Assembly (NCBI GenBank): GCA_023213395.1
Contig: CM041465.1
Span: 42,539,741 to 42,603,740, forward strand
Length of the DNA stretch: 64,000 bases
Direction: 5' to 3'
Origin: Cycas panzhihuaensis
Lineage: Eukaryota; Cycadophyta
Below are positions 11,991-20,034 of the stretch, piece after piece. Every line of letters begins with the position of its first letter. Positions within the stretch are counted from its first letter, which is position 1. The position numbers were made by a program, and so were the translations under genes. Under the pieces are notes generated by a model, which made no database searches, had not been told where the DNA came from, and worked only from the letters and a program-made list of their open reading frames with translations.

Positions 11991-12512
11991 AGGAAAATCC
12001 ATCAACAGGTTGAAGAGCAGCTTCAAAAATCTCAAAAGAGATACAAGCAACGGCATGATGCACATAGAACCAGCCATTCCTTTAAGGAAGGAGATAGAGT
12101 TTGGTTGCACCTCAGTAAGAGAAGATTACAAGGTGAAGGCAAAAAGTTAAAGCCTTTACGATATGGTCCTTTTACAATTTTGAAGAAAATTGGGGAAAAT
12201 ACTTTCCAGCTTGAACTTCCAGAATTCATGAAGATGTATTCCATAGTGAATGTCAAGAATTTGAAGATGTTCGATCCATCCATGTTGGATGAAGATGAAG
12301 ACAGAGTTCCACTCTTACCAAACCCAGAAGAGTTGCGGATAGAGAAAGAGGAACCAATGCAAAATGATTGCATTCTTCAAAGGAAGCAGACCGAGACTCG
12401 AAGAGGCATAATTGAGTCCTTCAGAATTGCAGAGAAAGGACAAGTACCTAGTAAAGCAAAATGGTACAATAAGGAGACAGGAAAAATCAAATTCCCTCAT
12501 CTACAACTATAA
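11991..12512 (+). pseudogene. GyA integrase C-terminal region with chromodomain-like tail
   Basis: Best preserved part of GyA: one open frame from 11814 to 12512. It reads GDRVWLHLSKRRLQGEGKKL and LKPLRYGPFTILKKIGENTF, which is the GPY/F module of gypsy integrases, then YSIVNVKNLKMFDPSML. The last 45 residues include IAEKGQVPSKAKWYNKE and end FPHLQL. Spacing of the KGQ-P-S-A-W residues recalls a chromodomain, which tethers integration to modified histones, but the aromatic cage residues are not evident. GyB ends with the same tail (GQLPSKAKWF, FPYLQF), so it is a real conserved feature of this family and not chance. Calling it a chromodomain is inference. Confidence 0.8.
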
Positions 12513-12535
12513 AGTTCATGAGGCCATGAACTCCT

Positions 12536-12550
12536 AAAAAATGGGAGTTC
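12536..12550 (+). other. GyA polypurine tract
   Basis: Purine-rich AAAAAATGGGAG with a short TTC just before the right LTR at 12551; it primes plus-strand DNA. Confidence 0.7.
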
Positions 12551-13715
12551 TGATCCGTTTTGGATCTTTAAAATGCTCTAAATACTTTATTTTTCATGTA
12601 AATGGTCTTTATGTAGTAGGAAATTGCCTTAAAGAGGCTTAATAGTCTTCATTTAGTAGAAATATGCCTTTAAAAGGCTTAAAAATATAAAAACATTGTA
12701 TTTCTACAAGTGTAAAAATGTGCTATAACTGCTACCGAGCTGTTATTAAAGTGCTACAACTGCTACCAAGGTGCTATTAAGGTGTTATAATTGCTACCAA
12801 GGCACTACCAAGGTGTTACGCAAGTGCTACGGTTGCTACAGAGCTGCTACAAGCTCCTACGGAGCTGCTACAGAGTCACACAGTCGCTACGGAGTCGCCA
12901 TCGAGCCGCTACTACCGCTACTACGTAAGTCAAAAATGTAAAATAATAAAACTGAATGTTTTTGGCTACCAAACCAGAACTGTTTGGCACGAAATTTGAG
13001 GAGAAGGTGCACACACGTGTCCTCTACTCATTCAAAGAGGGAAAACTCCAAAATAAACGGATTTTCCCAAGATTTTCTAAACCGTTTGAAAACCATTAGA
13101 AAATGGAGAAAACAGAAAAACGGGAATAACTCTCTCAAATGGAAACGCTTTTAAGCGAAATTCGAGAGAGGAATTCGGGGGATCAAGGCAGTGATTCTTG
13201 ACATGAAAGAGAGGACGCCGCAGCCCAAAACGCAGCATGGAGCAAGATTCAAGGAAAGCATCAAGAAAGTAACTTTCTGGAAGGAGAACGGCTCCAAGTG
13301 TGGAAAACTGCATTGGAGAGAACACAACAGAATTCGCAGCGGATAAAACCAGCTATGGAACGTGAAGGAGCCTGAAAATCATAGCCATTCCGGAAGAGAA
13401 GACAAGAAGCGCAGCAGCCCCAAGAGACGCTAGCCGCCTTCCTCACCTAAACGGGTTTTGCAGAAAACTAAAACGGCCAGCAGACTTCGAGACAGAGGTT
13501 CCAGCAAATGAGCAGCAGCTCAAGAAGCGCCCAGCTCTCATTCTCTCTCTCCCAAAACGCTGCAGCAGTCCATTGCATGCTCAACAGAGCACAAACAAAG
13601 GGGTTTTTGTAAGAAAATTCTAGAAATTTCAAATTCTATGTAATAATATGTATATTGTTCTGGATTTTGTTTCAATTGGTTAAAGTTTTCACTTTCCCAT
13701 TCAAGATTCAGATCA
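12551..13715 (+). repeat. GyA 3' LTR
   Basis: Direct repeat of 6666-7828, TGATCC to GATCA. It is close to the left LTR for the first 170 bases and in the last 200, with rearranged GCTAC repeats and several small deletions between 12830 and 13500. Confidence 0.93.
12716..12930 (+). repeat. GCTAC-type short repeats in GyA 3' LTR
   Basis: Same short-repeat block as 6831-7030, but with extra GAGCTGCTAC and GAGTCGCTAC variants. It differs in copy order from the left LTR. Confidence 0.7.
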
Positions 13716-13720
13716 GTAAA
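13716..13720. repeat. GyA target-site duplication, right copy
   Basis: GTAAA, one mismatch to GTAGA at 6661-6665. LINE coding resumes directly after it. Confidence 0.85.
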
Positions 13721-14867
13721 CAAATCCTGGATGGAATAATCATGGTTCATGAAACCATTCTTTCGACAGTGTAGAGGAAGGACCCTAGGATGATCAACAA
13801 GATTGACTTGTCAAAGGCCTATGACAAAGTCTCATGGGGGTGTTTGTTGGACTGCATTAGTGCATTTGGTTTTAGAGATTGCTTAAGAGCTTAGATCAAG
13901 AGTTGTATCTCCAACCCTAAATTTTTTGTGATTGTAAATGGTTCCTCCTTGACTTTTTTCCTAGGTATAGAGGCCTAAGACAAGGGATCCCTTGGCTCCT
14001 TGCATGTTCATTATTTTAGTAGAACTTATTGGAAGGTCCATAGAGGAAGTCAAGTCATCTGGTAAGATAGAGGGCTTAAAATCCATGTCAGAGGTAGATA
14101 ATATTGTTCATAGTCACTTCATGGATGATAACATTATGCTATGTAAGGCAGTTATAAAGGAATCTAAAATCTTGAAAACTCAATTGGAAAGACTAGAGGT
14201 AGTAATGAATCATAAGATAAACCAAGATAAGAGTAACATCCTTTTTTTGAACACTCTAGAAAGGACTCAAAGAGCTATTAGTAGGATTCTAGAAATACAT
14301 ATTAAGATGCTACCTTTGTTATACCTAGGTATGCCCTTATTTCTTAGCAAAATGGAGAAGTACCTATGGAACCCGATCATTAGTAAGATCCAAAGGAAGT
14401 TAGCTAGATGGAAAGGGGCATTAATGAGTCAAGCATGGAAGCTCCAGTTGTTAGTGGCCTCACTTTAGAGCATTCCTACCTATTTGATGTCCTTGTTTAG
14501 GTGTCCTATAAAGGTCAAAAGTGCTATTGAATGTATCCAGAAAATATTTTTGTGGTCTGGGACCGAGGACAGGGAGAGATTTCATTTAATATCTTGGGAG
14601 AAAGTGTGTCTTCCCAAATGGGCAGGAGGCCTAAAAGTTAAGGACATAGCTTGTTTTAATAGAGTGTTGGTTGCTAAATTGGGGTAGAGTATAGCCATAA
14701 AGGAGGACAAACTTTGGTGTAAGATCATAGCTCGTAAATACCTTAGGGATAATCAATATCTAAATAACACTAGGTTAGGGATCCAAGGGTCAGCCATCTT
14801 GAGGAGCTTACTGTATGTGAGGAAGATGCTCAAGAAGGGAGTTCAGTGGAGCTTAGGGGATAGAAAA
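13721..14867 (+). pseudogene. LINE ORF2, C-terminal part of reverse transcriptase (decayed)
   Basis: Continuation of the LINE polymerase after the GyA insertion. It reads ILDGIIMVHE, then KIDLSKAYDKVSWGCL (first catalytic Asp), RGLRQGIPLAPCMF, and SHFMDDNIML near 14116 with both Asp of the catalytic pair kept (most plant LINEs have F-A-D-D). The thumb reads NQDKSNILF, LPLLYLGMPLF, WKGALMSQAWKLQLL, a stop, IPTYLMSLFRCP, and ISWEKVCLPKWAGGLKVKD. Stops appear near 13775, 13891, 14467 and 14685 and there is a shift near 13965. The frame is cut at 14867 by LARD-C and resumes at 18086. Confidence 0.88.
14863..14867. repeat. LARD-C target-site duplication, left copy
   Basis: GAAAA, identical to 18081-18085 on the other side of the element. 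Confidence 0.88.
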
Positions 14868-15147
14868 TATTAGGATTAGGAATGTAATAAGCATATCAAA
14901 CCCTAATGGTAAGCAATATAAAGATGAAGTATATACAAAATGGACACCATGTTGGAGAATTGGCCAAAACTCAATTATAAACAAATAAGAGTACATACTT
15001 ATAGTACAACCTTACCACTAGTGAATGAACCACATTAGACTACTTAGAGGTGGCACACATATCAAGGTGGCCCACAACTCTAATATAAAATACAAAGGAT
15101 GGAGAGAGTTTACATAGGGATAATGGAATTGAGTATTACACCCAACA
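14868..15147 (-). repeat. LARD-C left LTR (3' LTR)
   Basis: 280 bp, direct repeat of 17801-18080. The plus-strand text runs TATTAGG to CCCAACA; the first TG has become TA. The other copy keeps TG but has lost the final CA, so the original ends were TGTTAGG and CCCAACA. Confidence 0.92.
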
Positions 15148-15157
15148 TTCCCCCCTG
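15148..15157 (-). other. LARD-C polypurine tract
   Basis: TTCCCCCCTG on the plus strand, so CAGGGGGGAA on the element strand, abutting the left LTR. This sets the orientation together with the primer site. Confidence 0.8.
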
Positions 15158-16310
15158 TAATAGTCAATTACATAAATGTCATCACATCAATGATCAGCTC
15201 AAGTCTCCAACAGTCTGCTAGATCATAAATGCTGCTGCACAGAATAAGAAAGCTGCTGAAGTGCATATGAAGTGGAGTCCATCTACCGGAATGCATGGGT
15301 TATCAGCCGCTACAACCGCCAGTTGGGTAGGAACTCCTTTTGCATACGTGGATCAATCAGGAGCTAGCAAGAGTAGTTGTATAAGGTCCCACCCCTTGCT
15401 CATATGGGAGTGCAAGCAGGAAAAAATATATATAAGAAGCACATGGCACATGGTAGGCAAGAATAGCTTCTAAAAGTGTGTCCTAGCTCTTGCTCAATAG
15501 GACTAGCACTTATTCAGCATCTAATGGCCAGAAATACAATGGCACTATGGCCTCAAACATGCCATATGGGCTAAAAAGATGCCTGACTAGGCTAACAACT
15601 TGCCACCATAGGCAAAAATAATAACCAACATTAAATTTTTTTACATGACTGAAAATGATATGTGACTTGAGTAGCACATATGAATCTCTCTCATAAATGT
15701 AGTACAATATGATTACAATGGGTTCTTCAAGAGCTAAGAAGAAATCCATAGGATATGTCATCCCCCCCATTTGGGGTACATTACATCAAGAAGCCTTGAA
15801 AATGCAATATGTGCATGTAGAAGCTAAGAAAAAATGAAGACAAATAGTAACTTGTGGCTTTGAACAAAAACATCTCCATAAAAATAGCTCCAAAATATGT
15901 AAAATGACCTGTCAAATGAACGGTCTTTCTATTACGAATCCAACGCAATATACGGGACTGAAAATGGACCTCCTAATCTCAAGATATAGTCAGAAACGTG
16001 ACAAGTACTCCTTAGTAATGCTAAAAATGATGAAATATGAACTAACCCCCTTTATGAGCTGGCAGCTAGTTATATAAGCCCACCATGTGACCGGAGGCTA
16101 AAGGCTAAAAGGGTTGAATGGATTTTAAATACTATTCAATTTAATTAAATTTAATTTTCAAATTAAAAAATATATATAAACCCTTTTTATAATGAAATCA
16201 CGTTCGCCCAATAAAATAAAATATCTAATAACAAATGATTATTAATCCTAATTAGGGTTTGTTCATCATCATGCAAAATGCCACTGCCATGGATCTGTTT
16301 ACAAGTCTAT
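15158..16310 (-). other. LARD-C interior, 3' part, no coding
   Basis: No gene seen. Small frames (15261-15473 and, on the minus strand, 15510-15770) have no known motif. The stretch 16130-16260 is very AT-rich with ATATATA runs. Confidence 0.5.
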
Positions 16311-16590
16311 GAGGTTGCAAGGGGCACTGCCGATAAGTGTTTGCAGGTTGAAAGATTAGGATGCTAAGTATCGAGCTGCCGTGAGAGTTTTGCAGGTTCA
16401 TCATTACTTTACAGGAAGTCGCCAGCATTCATTTGCGTGAACGACTGCCATATAGCCACCATTGTTGTGAAGGAAAATGCGACGAATGTATTGTTAAGGA
16501 TAATATAACTTTGCAGGATACTGCCAAACTCGACCTTCCATTTCAACAGGATGTCGTCCTTGATGTCGTGCTCCCTCTAAATGCCATGAG
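16311..16590. repeat. LARD-C internal inverted repeat, left arm
   Basis: Inverted copy of about 16815-17090, with best matching from 16428 to 16590 and more indels outward to about 16311. A plus-strand frame in this arm includes CDECIVKDNITLQDTAKLDL; the opposite arm encodes nearly the same peptide on the minus strand. The left arm keeps CpG sites (GCGACG, CTCGAC, GTCGTC, GTCGTG) where the right arm has TpG or CpA. The product is not recognised. Confidence 0.82.
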
Positions 16591-16814
16591 TGACCATATG
16601 GAATCCATAAATCTTAGTGGTGTGAGGGCTGGCAATGGTAGTTGCATTCTGGAGGTCATTGGATAGGAGATACTCCATGGCCCTAGCTATGTCTTCCACG
16701 AGTTCTCGCGTGACATCCACATGAAGGCCCAACTAGTCAATGTATACCCAGAGTGCGCGAGTGCCATGGGAGGGATTAGCCCCCTCCATAAACTAGTGAT
16801 TGGTTATCTGGGAA
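16591..16814. other. Loop of the LARD-C inverted repeat, CpG-rich
   Basis: About 224 bp between the arms, with intact CGCG and GCGCG-like sites (near 16707 and 16756) that are rare elsewhere in the window. On the minus strand one frame is open for about 50 codons and includes HVDVTRELVEDIARAMEYLL. I do not recognise it. It could be captured host sequence or a relic of an element protein. Confidence 0.55.
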
Positions 16815-17090
16815 CTCCATGATATTTAGAGGGAGCACAACATCAAGGATGACATCATGCTAAAATGGAAGGTCAAGTTTGGCAGTATCCTGCAAAGTTA
16901 TATTATCCTTAACAATACATTCATCACATTTTTCTTCATAGCAATGGTGGCTATATGGCAACGCAAATGAATCTTGTAGCAACAAACTTACAAAATTCTC
17001 ATGGCAGCTTGATCCTTGGCATCCCAATCTTTCAGTCCTCCTCTTCACAGATCTGACAATGGTTACCTTAACCTTTGAACTTGCAACCTA
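16815..17090. repeat. LARD-C internal inverted repeat, right arm
   Basis: Inverted partner of 16311-16590. The minus-strand open frame 17048-16860 gives PYSHHCYEEKCDEC and then the same residues as the left arm. It is depleted of CpG compared with its partner. Confidence 0.82.
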
Positions 17091-17788
17091 TTGTGAGAAC
17101 CTCGCATTGCAGCCTTCTTTTTTGTAGATATGGAAATAACTACTTACCAGCAAACAGATTTGGCAAAAAACCCTCTATATTTTGTTTTTAAAAAAATACA
17201 TAGGAATATAGGCCAGATTTGAAGGCCTTGAATACAAAATTTTTGAATATTTTTAACATAAGGAGAGTGCATATCAACAGAAAAATAACATGACCTTTAT
17301 CCACCTGTAAATCTATAAATACCTTAAAAAATAGAGTTTCTTCTAGCTTCCAGATAGCAAGAAGCACTCACTCAACTGCTGTTAATAGTTCCTACGGCAC
17401 TTTGTCTACTGACATGTGAAGGAGGCAGCTAAATAGTAGTTGAAACTGCACACAGAATATGGTGGACTTTCACCTGCATGCAAATTTATTATGGCACCAC
17501 ATGTGGAGAAGATGTCCACCTGAGCAGCTTTAACAAGCTTCAAACAGCTACAAAACTTCAAAAAATGGGCTTAAAAACTACCTCTCACCATCATCAAAAT
17601 AGCCCTTTAAAACTTGATAATAGTCCCATAACAAAATATGCATAAGATGTAACTTGAAATGATCTTCAACTTGACAAAGTCACCAAGCAGGCACATCAAA
17701 AAAAAAATTACAAGACTTGAAAGCTCAAAAAAATGAGAATGACATGTACTAGGGTTTATAAGAAATGCCTCCAATGATTAAACCTTGG
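17091..17788 (-). other. LARD-C interior, 5' leader part, no coding
   Basis: No gene or array recognised between the inverted repeat and the primer site. AT-rich with short A-runs. Confidence 0.5.
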
Positions 17789-17800
17789 GCTCTAATACCA
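17789..17800 (-). other. LARD-C primer binding site (tRNA-iMet)
   Basis: GCTCTAATACCA on the plus strand, TGGTATTAGAGC on the element strand, one base from the standard iMet site and directly against the LTR. Confidence 0.9.
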
Positions 17801-18080
17801 TGTTAGGATTAGGAATGTAATAAGCATATCAAACCCTAATGGTGAGCAACATAAAGATGATGTATATACAAAATAGACACCATGTTGGAGAATTGGCCAA
17901 AACTCAATTATGAACAAATACGAGTACATACTTATAGTACAACCTCACCACTAGTGAATGAACCCCATTGGACTACTTAGAGGTGGTACACATATCAAGG
18001 TGGCCCACAACTCTAATATAAAATACAAAGGATGGAGAGAGTTTACATAGGGCTAATGGAATTGAGTATTATACCCAATA
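17801..18080 (-). repeat. LARD-C right LTR (5' LTR)
   Basis: 280 bp, TGTTAGG to CCCAATA on the plus strand; partner of 14868-15147. Confidence 0.92.
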
Positions 18081-18085
18081 GAAAA
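18081..18085. repeat. LARD-C target-site duplication, right copy
   Basis: GAAAA, matching 14863-14867. Confidence 0.88.
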
Positions 18086-19420
18086 ACTATTAACTTCTGG
18101 GAGGATACCTGGCATGCCCAATCTCAGCTAAACAAGAGGCCAGGTCTAGCCCCTCTTCAACAGGCAAGTGAAATCCATTATGGAAAGAAGGTCATCCACT
18201 ATTGGGAGAGTAGGGAGGGTGAAAAAAATGGAAAAGCTTTGATGATCTGCCCTACTCTTAGGAGGCTATGCACCATATTGTTGTTCTCAAGAGGGAGTTA
18301 AATGATATCTATATTCCTAGATTACCTAAAGATGATACCCTAGTTTGACCTGGATCTTCTTTCGGTAGGTATATGATTAAATCTAGTTACCTTTTCCTAA
18401 TGATGGAAAGAGTCATCATTGAAAATAAGCTTCTGCGAGGGGTGTGGAAGATGGGTCTCCTACCTAAGATTGCCATCTTTTAGTGGCTCTGCCTTAAGAA
18501 CAATATTGTTACATTAGAGAACCTTAAGAAGAGGGGTATCCAGCTAGCTAATAAATGTGCTCTATACTTAAGGAAGGAGAAGACCCTGGTTCACTTGTTT
18601 ATGCATTGTTCCTACTCTAGGGAGGTGTGGGCGCTTCTATGGAATACCTTCGGGGTTTCCTAGTTCCTCCCTGGAACGATCAAGGACCTAGTTGAGGCTT
18701 GGGTGTGCCCTTTCAAGAATAGGACATTGTGCTCCTTATGGCTAGTATCCCTACCTACACTTGTGTGGAACATATGGAGAGAAAGGAATAGGCATATCTT
18801 TTAGGACAAAAGAATGAGAAAGCTCAATCTTTTTTAGATTATTATGGCATCTTTAAAAGAGACTGTGAAGGTTAAAGAAGAGACCTTCATGTCCCTTGAG
18901 GATAGGAATATCCTCATAAATTAGGGCATCCGAGATATCAAGATGTACCTAAAGGAGGTTAGGCACAACAGATGGACTCTACCCCTATCAGATTGGCTTA
19001 AGGTAAATTTTGATAGAGCATCAAAAGGAAACCTCGGGGAGGTTAAGGGTGGAGGTTTCTACAGAGACGATGATGGAAGATCATATGGGCTTTTGCCGAA
19101 TATTACGGTAATCAAACTAATCATGTGGCAGAGCTTTGTGTTATGCAGAGTTGTGGACCTAGCTCTTAGTGAGAGGAGCCAAAGAATAGTAGTGCAAGGG
19201 GATTCTCTAACTACGATAAATTTTCTTAAAGGGGAAGTGGAGCCTGACTAGAAGCATCAGGCCATGGTTAATGATGCAAAGATGATGCTCTGTAGGATAA
19301 ATAATGTCTAGCTAAACCATACTTATAGAGACAAAAATGGGGTCATTGACTGGCTTGCTAACTGGGGGGTTCAGTTTGGAAGAAATGAGATCTAGGGGGA
19401 TGACTTTCTCGAGGAGATAA
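18086..19420 (+). pseudogene. LINE ORF2, zinc-binding region and C-terminal RNase H (decayed)
   Basis: Last third of LINE ORF2. After LARD-C the frame resumes with TINFWEDTW, then the zf-RVT-type region: LLPKIAIF, a stop, WLCLKNNIVTLENLKKRGI, CALYLRKEKTLVHLFMHCSY and VWALLW. The His-Cys pattern of that module is visible. From about 18975 an RNase H of the plant LINE type reads LKVNFDRASKGN (usual Asp of N-F-D-G-A), GGGFYRDDDGR, FVLCRVVDLAL (usual catalytic Glu of AE lost), IVVQGDSLTTINFL (catalytic Asp kept) and NGVIDWLANWGV. Stops near 18480, 18660, 18803, 18835, 19249 and 19309. It removes RNA template when active. Confidence 0.85.
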
Positions 19421-19568
19421 TGGGTCAGGTTAGATTGGACTTGGGGTGTCCTAGATCTATTTGATAATGCTTGACAGGGTTAGCTAGGCCATGGGCTTAT
19501 CATGACTGGCAGACTTTGTATAGGGTTTGGGGGCCCCTTTTAATCCCCACATTTATTTAAACTACATC
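19421..19568 (+). other. LINE 3' untranslated region
   Basis: Short region between the RNase H end and the poly(A) run, fairly G-rich at the start. No clear AATAAA signal was seen. Confidence 0.7.
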
Positions 19569-19587
19569 AAAAAAAAAAAAAAAAAAA
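19569..19587 (+). other. LINE poly(A) tail
   Basis: Nineteen A residues, followed at once by the right target duplication. Confidence 0.93.
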
Positions 19588-19599
19588 GGTGGAAGGATA
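19588..19599. repeat. LINE target-site duplication, right copy
   Basis: GGTGGAAGGATA, identical to 3103-3114. Confidence 0.9.
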
Positions 19600-20029
19600 T
19601 CATGTAAATTGTACACAAACTAGTAAGTAAGCCAAACAATCTTATCCTTTTCATTTTTTAAAAAGAAACTACAAAGTCAAAGAAAACATTTTTCTCCTCT
19701 CTTTTCTTTACCTAAAACACCCAAAAAGGATTTTTTTTAGTAGGGTTCACAAAGAGTACCTAACAATCGATGTAAAACCATAAATTTTTATATGTTTAAT
19801 GATTTACCATGCCAAATTACTAAACAAGCTTCAAGCCAAGTTAGTTGAGCATGTAACTTATAGAAAAATATATTTCTAGCAAAAATTCAATAGCATTTCT
19901 ATTTGTCAAATCATCTTATTATTTAAAAAAAAATCTAAATCTAGTCTAAATATGATAAAAATCATAAAAAATGAAGTCTATATATATCTCACACAAATGG
20001 TTAGTGGCAAAAATCTGGCAATATTCTAG
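19600..20029. other. Unassigned flank between LINE and Tat element
   Basis: About 430 bp of AT-rich sequence that was joined to the flank at 3102 before the LINE arrived and to 41708 before the Tat element arrived. Nothing recognisable. Confidence 0.5.
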
Positions 20030-20034
20030 GTATG
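20030..20034. repeat. Tat element target-site duplication, left copy
   Basis: GTATG, identical to 41703-41707. This match settled the outer LTR limits. Confidence 0.85.

Larger units (their letters stand above)
6666..13715 (+). mobile_element. GyA: Ty3/gypsy (chromovirus-like) LTR retrotransposon
   Basis: A 7,050-bp element inserted in the LINE reverse transcriptase. It has LTRs of 1,163 and 1,165 bp starting TGATC and ending GATCA, a perfect tRNA-iMet primer site at 7836, gag, protease, reverse transcriptase, RNase H and integrase in that order, a C-terminal tail that resembles a decayed chromodomain, and a purine tract before the right LTR. Integrase after RNase H is the Ty3/gypsy order. 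The first 215 bases of the two LTRs differ at about four positions by eye, so this is the youngest-looking LTR pair in the window. The internal frame is nevertheless broken at many places. Confidence 0.93.
14868..18080 (-). mobile_element. LARD-C: non-autonomous LTR retrotransposon in the LINE
   Basis: A 3,213-bp element with two 280-bp LTRs, a perfect 5-bp target duplication (GAAAA), a primer site next to the right LTR, and a purine tract next to the left LTR, both reading on the minus strand. So the right LTR is the 5' LTR. About 14 differences in 280 bases separate the LTRs by eye, near 95% identity. The 2.65-kb interior has no gag or pol motif, so it must have been moved by proteins from another element. 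It carries a large inverted repeat and a CpG-rich core at 16311-17090. Size is between the TRIM and LARD classes. Confidence 0.9.
3115..19587 (+). mobile_element. Full-length L1-type LINE carrying two nested LTR elements
   Basis: Non-LTR retrotransposon bounded by a 12-bp target-site duplication and ending in an A-run of 19 bases. In order it holds a 5' untranslated region, ORF1 (DUF4283-like domain plus a relic zinc knuckle), and ORF2 with AP-type endonuclease, reverse transcriptase, a zinc-binding reverse-transcriptase-associated region, and C-terminal RNase H. Two LTR elements interrupt ORF2, GyA at 6666-13715 and LARD-C at 14868-18080. Subtracting them and their duplicated target bases leaves about 6,200 bp, a normal length for a complete plant L1. 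It copies its own RNA at nicked chromosomal DNA when active; this copy has many stops and cannot be. Confidence 0.92.

Noticed and set aside
16433-16666. 77-residue plus-strand frame with several Cys and His, at first taken as a zinc protein
   Set aside because: It lies in one arm of an inverted repeat, runs across the arm-loop border, and has no known domain. Listed as part of the repeat instead.
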